DNA of 8,424 nucleotides from Bacteroidota bacterium. GTDB taxonomy: Bacteria > Bacteroidota > Bacteroidia > Chitinophagales > Chitinophagaceae. A program made the translations under genes and the position numbers. The stretch covers positions 1 through 8,424 of the forward strand of contig JAEWJV010000117.1 of NCBI GenBank assembly GCA_023386395.1, given 5' to 3'. This document shows positions 5,154 through 8,424 of this stretch, one piece after another; within the stretch, counting starts at the first letter, position 1, and every line of letters begins with the position of its first letter. The notes beneath the pieces were generated by a model. It searched no databases, was not told the origin of the DNA, and saw only the letters and a list, made by a program, of their open reading frames with translations.

Positions 5154-8100
5154 TCCGTCTTTATCATAATAATAAACCGGATTATTTCCTCCATAAGCAT
5201 ATGGATTAATACCATAATACTCTTCACTTAATGGATCAATCCCTTCCCATCTTCCAATCTGATTATCATACATCCTCGCTCCGTAATCATACCATTCTAA
5301 ACCACTGCCATCAGAGAACTCTTTTGATTGTTGTTCCTTACCGTTATATAATTTTTTATTTTCAGGTTCTCCAAACGCTAAAGCCTGTGAACTAATCCCT
5401 ACCATCGTCAATCCGAACGGATAATAATGGTTTTCTTCGAGTATTCTCCCTCTTACGTGTGTTATCCTAAAATTATCGAAGTAAACATTATTGTTGCTTT
5501 CATTGCTAAAATAGATGTAAGCATACCCATTCTTTTTTACAGGCACCACCTTTGATAATGGCAATGTTTGATTGGATTCTCCTATTTGCAATATCTGGCT
5601 GTTTGTTGCATCAAAGATAAACTGTTCATCAAATAATAAAATATGTAAATAAGCTTTGGGATAAGAAGATGTACTTGTATTGTTTTCAGGATTGGTAATT
5701 TGGTTCAACACATTCGGGTCTGCATTGATGGCACTATTTACAGAAGTTACCGCACCCTTTACAGAAGCCGATACATCCGGGCTGTTCACCAGCGCCAGGG
5801 CAAGGCTGGATAATAAAGTTCCAATACCATCGGCGCTGCCATTATTTACTGTGGCAGAAGGCCAGTAATACTCAACAGAGGTATTGATCTCGTCCCCGCT
5901 CATCACCTTCAGCAGCATAGCTGCCCCTATAGCGCCACCAGCTGACGATTTCTTGATCAGCTTAACATTATTTCCATTATCTGAGGGGTTACCCATATTG
6001 GCAGGCCGCCCGGTGCGCGTACCCACAACATCCACCGCATCTCCTGCCGCATTGCTCCATACGGCATCCTGATTGGTAACGGTTGCTGATCCGGATGCAC
6101 CTTCGAAGCTCAGTACGGGATAGGTATCCATTTTCTCTTCTTCCGTCAGCACCATTCTTACATTGCCCAGGTGGTCTTTTATAAAATAATCATACCGGAA
6201 GCTGGCGGGCTCTGTCCCTGCTGCAGGCTTATATCTTATCCTGCCTTCTTCCTGGGGCAGGTACTGAAGCACATTATCCTGGTATACGCCCATCAGGTAC
6301 AGCGTTGTTTTATCCGGCTTGCCGGTTTCGTGAACGCTCTTTTTGAGCTTGTTGCCTGCAGCATCATACACGTATTCAATGCTGCCTTTGCCGGTAACTG
6401 TAATCACCTGCGGCAGGTTTAAATAATTATAGGTTATATCGCCGGTGTTTTTAATGTCTTTGTTTTTATCCATGATAAGGTTACCGTTTGCATCGTAGTC
6501 GTAGTCCACTGCATTCACAGGTTTACCCGTCGGCACCGTTTGTTCATACAATGCAGAATACCGGAAGTCTCCTAATGGAGTATTCTTGTCCGTTTTGGCA
6601 TCTATCACATTCTGCAACTGGTTGCTTTCTTCATTGTTTTTATAGTGATAAGTCAACTGGTCGATATAATCACTCATATTGCCGGTGCTATTACCAAGCT
6701 TTACTCCTTTTTGCCACATCATCATTATGTTACCATTGGCATCATATTGCATTACACCGCCTGTTTGCGGGTCACCACCCACACTAAAGTCAATGCCTTT
6801 ACTGGTGTTCCAGCCACCATTATTTTGCGTAAAATCTGCTTTCAGCAAACGGTTGGCATTATCATAATCAAACCCGTAGGCCCGGCGTTCCCCGTCCCCT
6901 TTACTACGCCACCAAATGCCCGCAATATTACCATTATAAGTACTTTTATTAAAGCCATAATCATAGTTCAATAACTCCCCAAAATAGTTGTTGTCATTGT
7001 TGGCCCTTGCATAGCCTTTATTAATAGCGCTTAACCAGCCCCGTATATTATAGAGGTATGCCAGCGTTTCAAGGCTGGTGCCGCCATCATAACCAGGGGC
7101 AAGTTTCTTGCTCTTTAATCGTCCCAGTTCATCATAGCTGTCATCAACAATCTTTTTTTCTGTATCAGTGTTCACTTTCTTATAAACAAACCTGACCCTT
7201 CCGGCGTGATCGTATTCCATACGGGTAAGCACCTTCGTTTCCGGTGTGGCTGTTGCCAGCGGGTTTTTGTGGTCTGTAAAGCTGCTCAACACCTTTCCGC
7301 TAAAGTCATATTGGCTCGTGGTTATATCCACGCCACCCGCAACATTGTCGGCAAGGGTTTGAATCGCCCTGCCTTTTTCATCATAATAAATGGTGGATAT
7401 AAGCCAGGTTGAAGTACCTAACACCTTTGTTTTGGTACCGGTTACCAAGCCCTTCGTTTGATTGCTTTGGGTAACAGCTTCTGCGTAAGGGTTGGTGCCC
7501 GCATCCAGATTGGCCGTATAACTGCCTTCATAGGCTTTCTTGTCAGTCCAGGTGTAACCATCATAAAAAGTTTGGGTAAGGCTTTCGTAGGTAAAGTTTG
7601 AAAGAACAGGATAATCTATATTACCCTCAGGCCTGGCATCCGCATTGGACTGGAGGGTTGCCCTGCTTGAACCACTATTTAATAAGCCTGTTCCTGTCGG
7701 CCTGTTGAAGTCATCATAGATTGTGTATTGCCATTTCTTAGGAGATAATACGCGCAAATTACCGTCCTGTGTCATCACCAGCCTATCCCTTTTGTCATAT
7801 ACCATCTGTACTTCTTCAGCTCCCGGCACCCGCTTGATCACTATCCGGTTGCGTTCATCATAAAAATATAAAAAGCAAAACTCTTTGGCGGTAGGAGATG
7901 TGGACATGGCAGTGGTTTCAAAAGCCCAGCCGTGTGCTTCCAGGTATTCCACTGCTTTCGGCTGCATCACACAGCGCAGGTTGCCCAGGTCATCATATAC
8001 GTAATAAGTACAGAGCCAGCCTGTATGCCCTGCTTGCTGTGCATTGTCTATCTGCACTTTCTTAAGGATAACATGGCCTTCCTTATCCTTATATTCAATT

Positions 8101-8424
8101 GTCTTATTCAACTGTTCATCAGATGTCTCCATTACATATAAAGCTCCCGGTGAATAAAAACCAGCTTTTGCCGGCAGGTTGCCCCAGGCAAAACCGATAT
8201 TCCATATCACCACTTCATCATATGTATCGTTGGCACGCTGCAATTGGCTTACCCCCACATCATGGCCTGTCCAGCTTTTGCCAGGCGCTGTTGTTTTCAA
8301 CACACGGTTCAGGGGTGAGGCCTCATAGACTGTGTTACCATAATAATAACTTTCCGTATTGGTTAAATAGCTGTTATAAAAATCGGTTTGCTTCGTTACT
8401 GCATCTGTCCTGAACTTGCCTGTT
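4401..8424 (-). CDS. Rhs/YD-repeat polymorphic toxin, DUF6443 type (5' end outside window)
   Basis: Open from the right edge (first full codon 8423-8421) to TAA at 4403-4401, 1340 residues visible. The GTG at 8303 is internal: the frame before it encodes family sequence ([20 protein letters not shown], residues 32-51, the DUF6443 signature). Residues about 90-740 contain YD/Rhs repeats ([61 protein letters not shown]) that in relatives form a hollow shell enclosing the toxin. DHLGNVR is at 750-756, followed by a non-YD segment ([10 protein letters not shown] 837-846; [17 protein letters not shown]). The Rhs core is YNGKEQQ...[12 protein letters not shown]...[22 protein letters not shown], ending PVYYYDKDG at 1082-1090. 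Residues 1091-1340 are the variable toxin end. The protein probably delivers that end into competing cells; the export route cannot be seen. GC falls left of about 5700. Confidence 0.9.
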   Translation of the reverse strand, partial: TGKFRTDAVTKQTDFYNSYLTNTESYYYGNTVYEASPLNRVLKTTAPGKSWTGHDVGVSQLQRANDTYDEVVIWNIGFAWGNLPAKAGFYSPGALYVMETSDEQLNKTIEYKDKEGHVILKKVQIDNAQQAGHTGWLCTYYVYDDLGNLRCVMQPKAVEYLEAHGWAFETTAMSTSPTAKEFCFLYFYDERNRIVIKRVPGAEEVQMVYDKRDRLVMTQDGNLRVLSPKKWQYTIYDDFNRPTGTGLLNSGSSRATLQSNADARPEGNIDYPVLSNFTYESLTQTFYDGYTWTDKKAYEGSYTANLDAGTNPYAEAVTQSNQTKGLVTGTKTKVLGTSTWLISTIYYDEKGRAIQTLADNVAGGVDITTSQYDFSGKVLSSFTDHKNPLATATPETKVLTRMEYDHAGRVRFVYKKVNTDTEKKIVDDSYDELGRLKSKKLAPGYDGGTSLETLAYLYNIRGWLSAINKGYARANNDNNYFGELLNYDYGFNKSTYNGNIAGIWWRSKGDGERRAYGFDYDNANRLLKADFTQNNGGWNTSKGIDFSVGGDPQTGGVMQYDANGNIMMMWQKGVKLGNSTGNMSDYIDQLTYHYKNNEESNQLQNVIDAKTDKNTPLGDFRYSALYEQTVPTGKPVNAVDYDYDANGNLIMDKNKDIKNTGDITYNYLNLPQVITVTGKGSIEYVYDAAGNKLKKSVHETGKPDKTTLYLMGVYQDNVLQYLPQEEGRIRYKPAAGTEPASFRYDYFIKDHLGNVRMVLTEEEKMDTYPVLSFEGASGSATVTNQDAVWSNAAGDAVDVVGTRTGRPANMGNPSDNGNNVKLIKKSSAGGAIGAAMLLKVMSGDEINTSVEYYWPSATVNNGSADGIGTLLSSLALALVNSPDVSASVKGAVTSVNSAINADPNVLNQITNPENNTSTSSYPKAYLHILLFDEQFIFDATNSQILQIGESNQTLPLSKVVPVKKNGYAYIYFSNESNNNVYFDNFRITHVRGRILEENHYYPFGLTMVGISSQALAFGEPENKKLYNGKEQQSKEFSDGSGLEWYDYGARMYDNQIGRWEGIDPLSEEYYGINPYAYGGNNPVYYYDKDGRFLGTLIGGIVGGIVGGVKAAIHHENVWKGIGKGAVSGAIAGAVVDITIATAGTGTVALVAAGALSGAAGNAASQGLDIADGTQKKFNVKELAVSTIVGGAFGFAGAKVGAYLTDISSGIDVASGMAGNAKNTFVLIGERYGGEFGEDAVQSSTPAIYPSTPVGRSGQPMTIVTPNQPTTINGITFTGHALDQMQSRGILSPTAVMDVIQNATSRTAGNTPGTLVFIKDNLKVVTDATGTRVITVMMQHQ

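Noticed and set aside
8301..8303. GTG at 8303 as the start of the Rhs protein
   Set aside because: The frame before it is open to the window edge and encodes conserved DUF6443 sequence, so the true start is outside the window.

Overview
The window looks like a chromosomal piece of a Bacteroidota genome, probably the Chitinophaga/Chitinophagaceae side. Reasons: a DUF6443-type Rhs/YD-repeat protein, an exported protein made of SprB-type repeats as in gliding/type IX secretion bacteria, moderate GC, and no Shine-Dalgarno sequence before the readable starts. Both large genes are on the minus strand and both run off the window, so this is the middle of a locus.

Layout along minus-strand transcription (right to left). 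8424-4401: 3'-most 1340 codons of a large Rhs-family polymorphic toxin (YD-repeat shell, Rhs core ending near residue 1090, glycine-rich hydrophobic stretch, and a small C-terminal domain resembling DUF4258-type toxin domains). 4397-3981: a WapI-like immunity gene, in the same frame and only 3 nt after the toxin stop. 3980-2692: about 1.29 kb with no intact gene. It holds three copies of a roughly 60-bp hairpin repeat, a fourth hairpin sharing only the loop, one good terminator, a frameshifted fossil of another Rhs gene, and a decayed ORF pair. 2691-1: 897 codons of a secreted SprB-repeat surface protein with a GTG start and signal peptide, continuing past the left edge.

How it fits together: toxin and WapI-like protein form a toxin-immunity pair that is probably co-transcribed and translationally coupled, ending at the terminator at 3684-3706. 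The 3' end of the rhs gene and the immunity gene are clearly more AT-rich than the upstream rhs body (step near 5700), as expected if the 3' portion was replaced by recombination. The region behind the pair reads as a graveyard of earlier Rhs material punctuated by hairpin repeats. These hairpins are the least explained signal in the window. The SprB-repeat gene seems to be a separate unit with no evident functional tie to the toxin.
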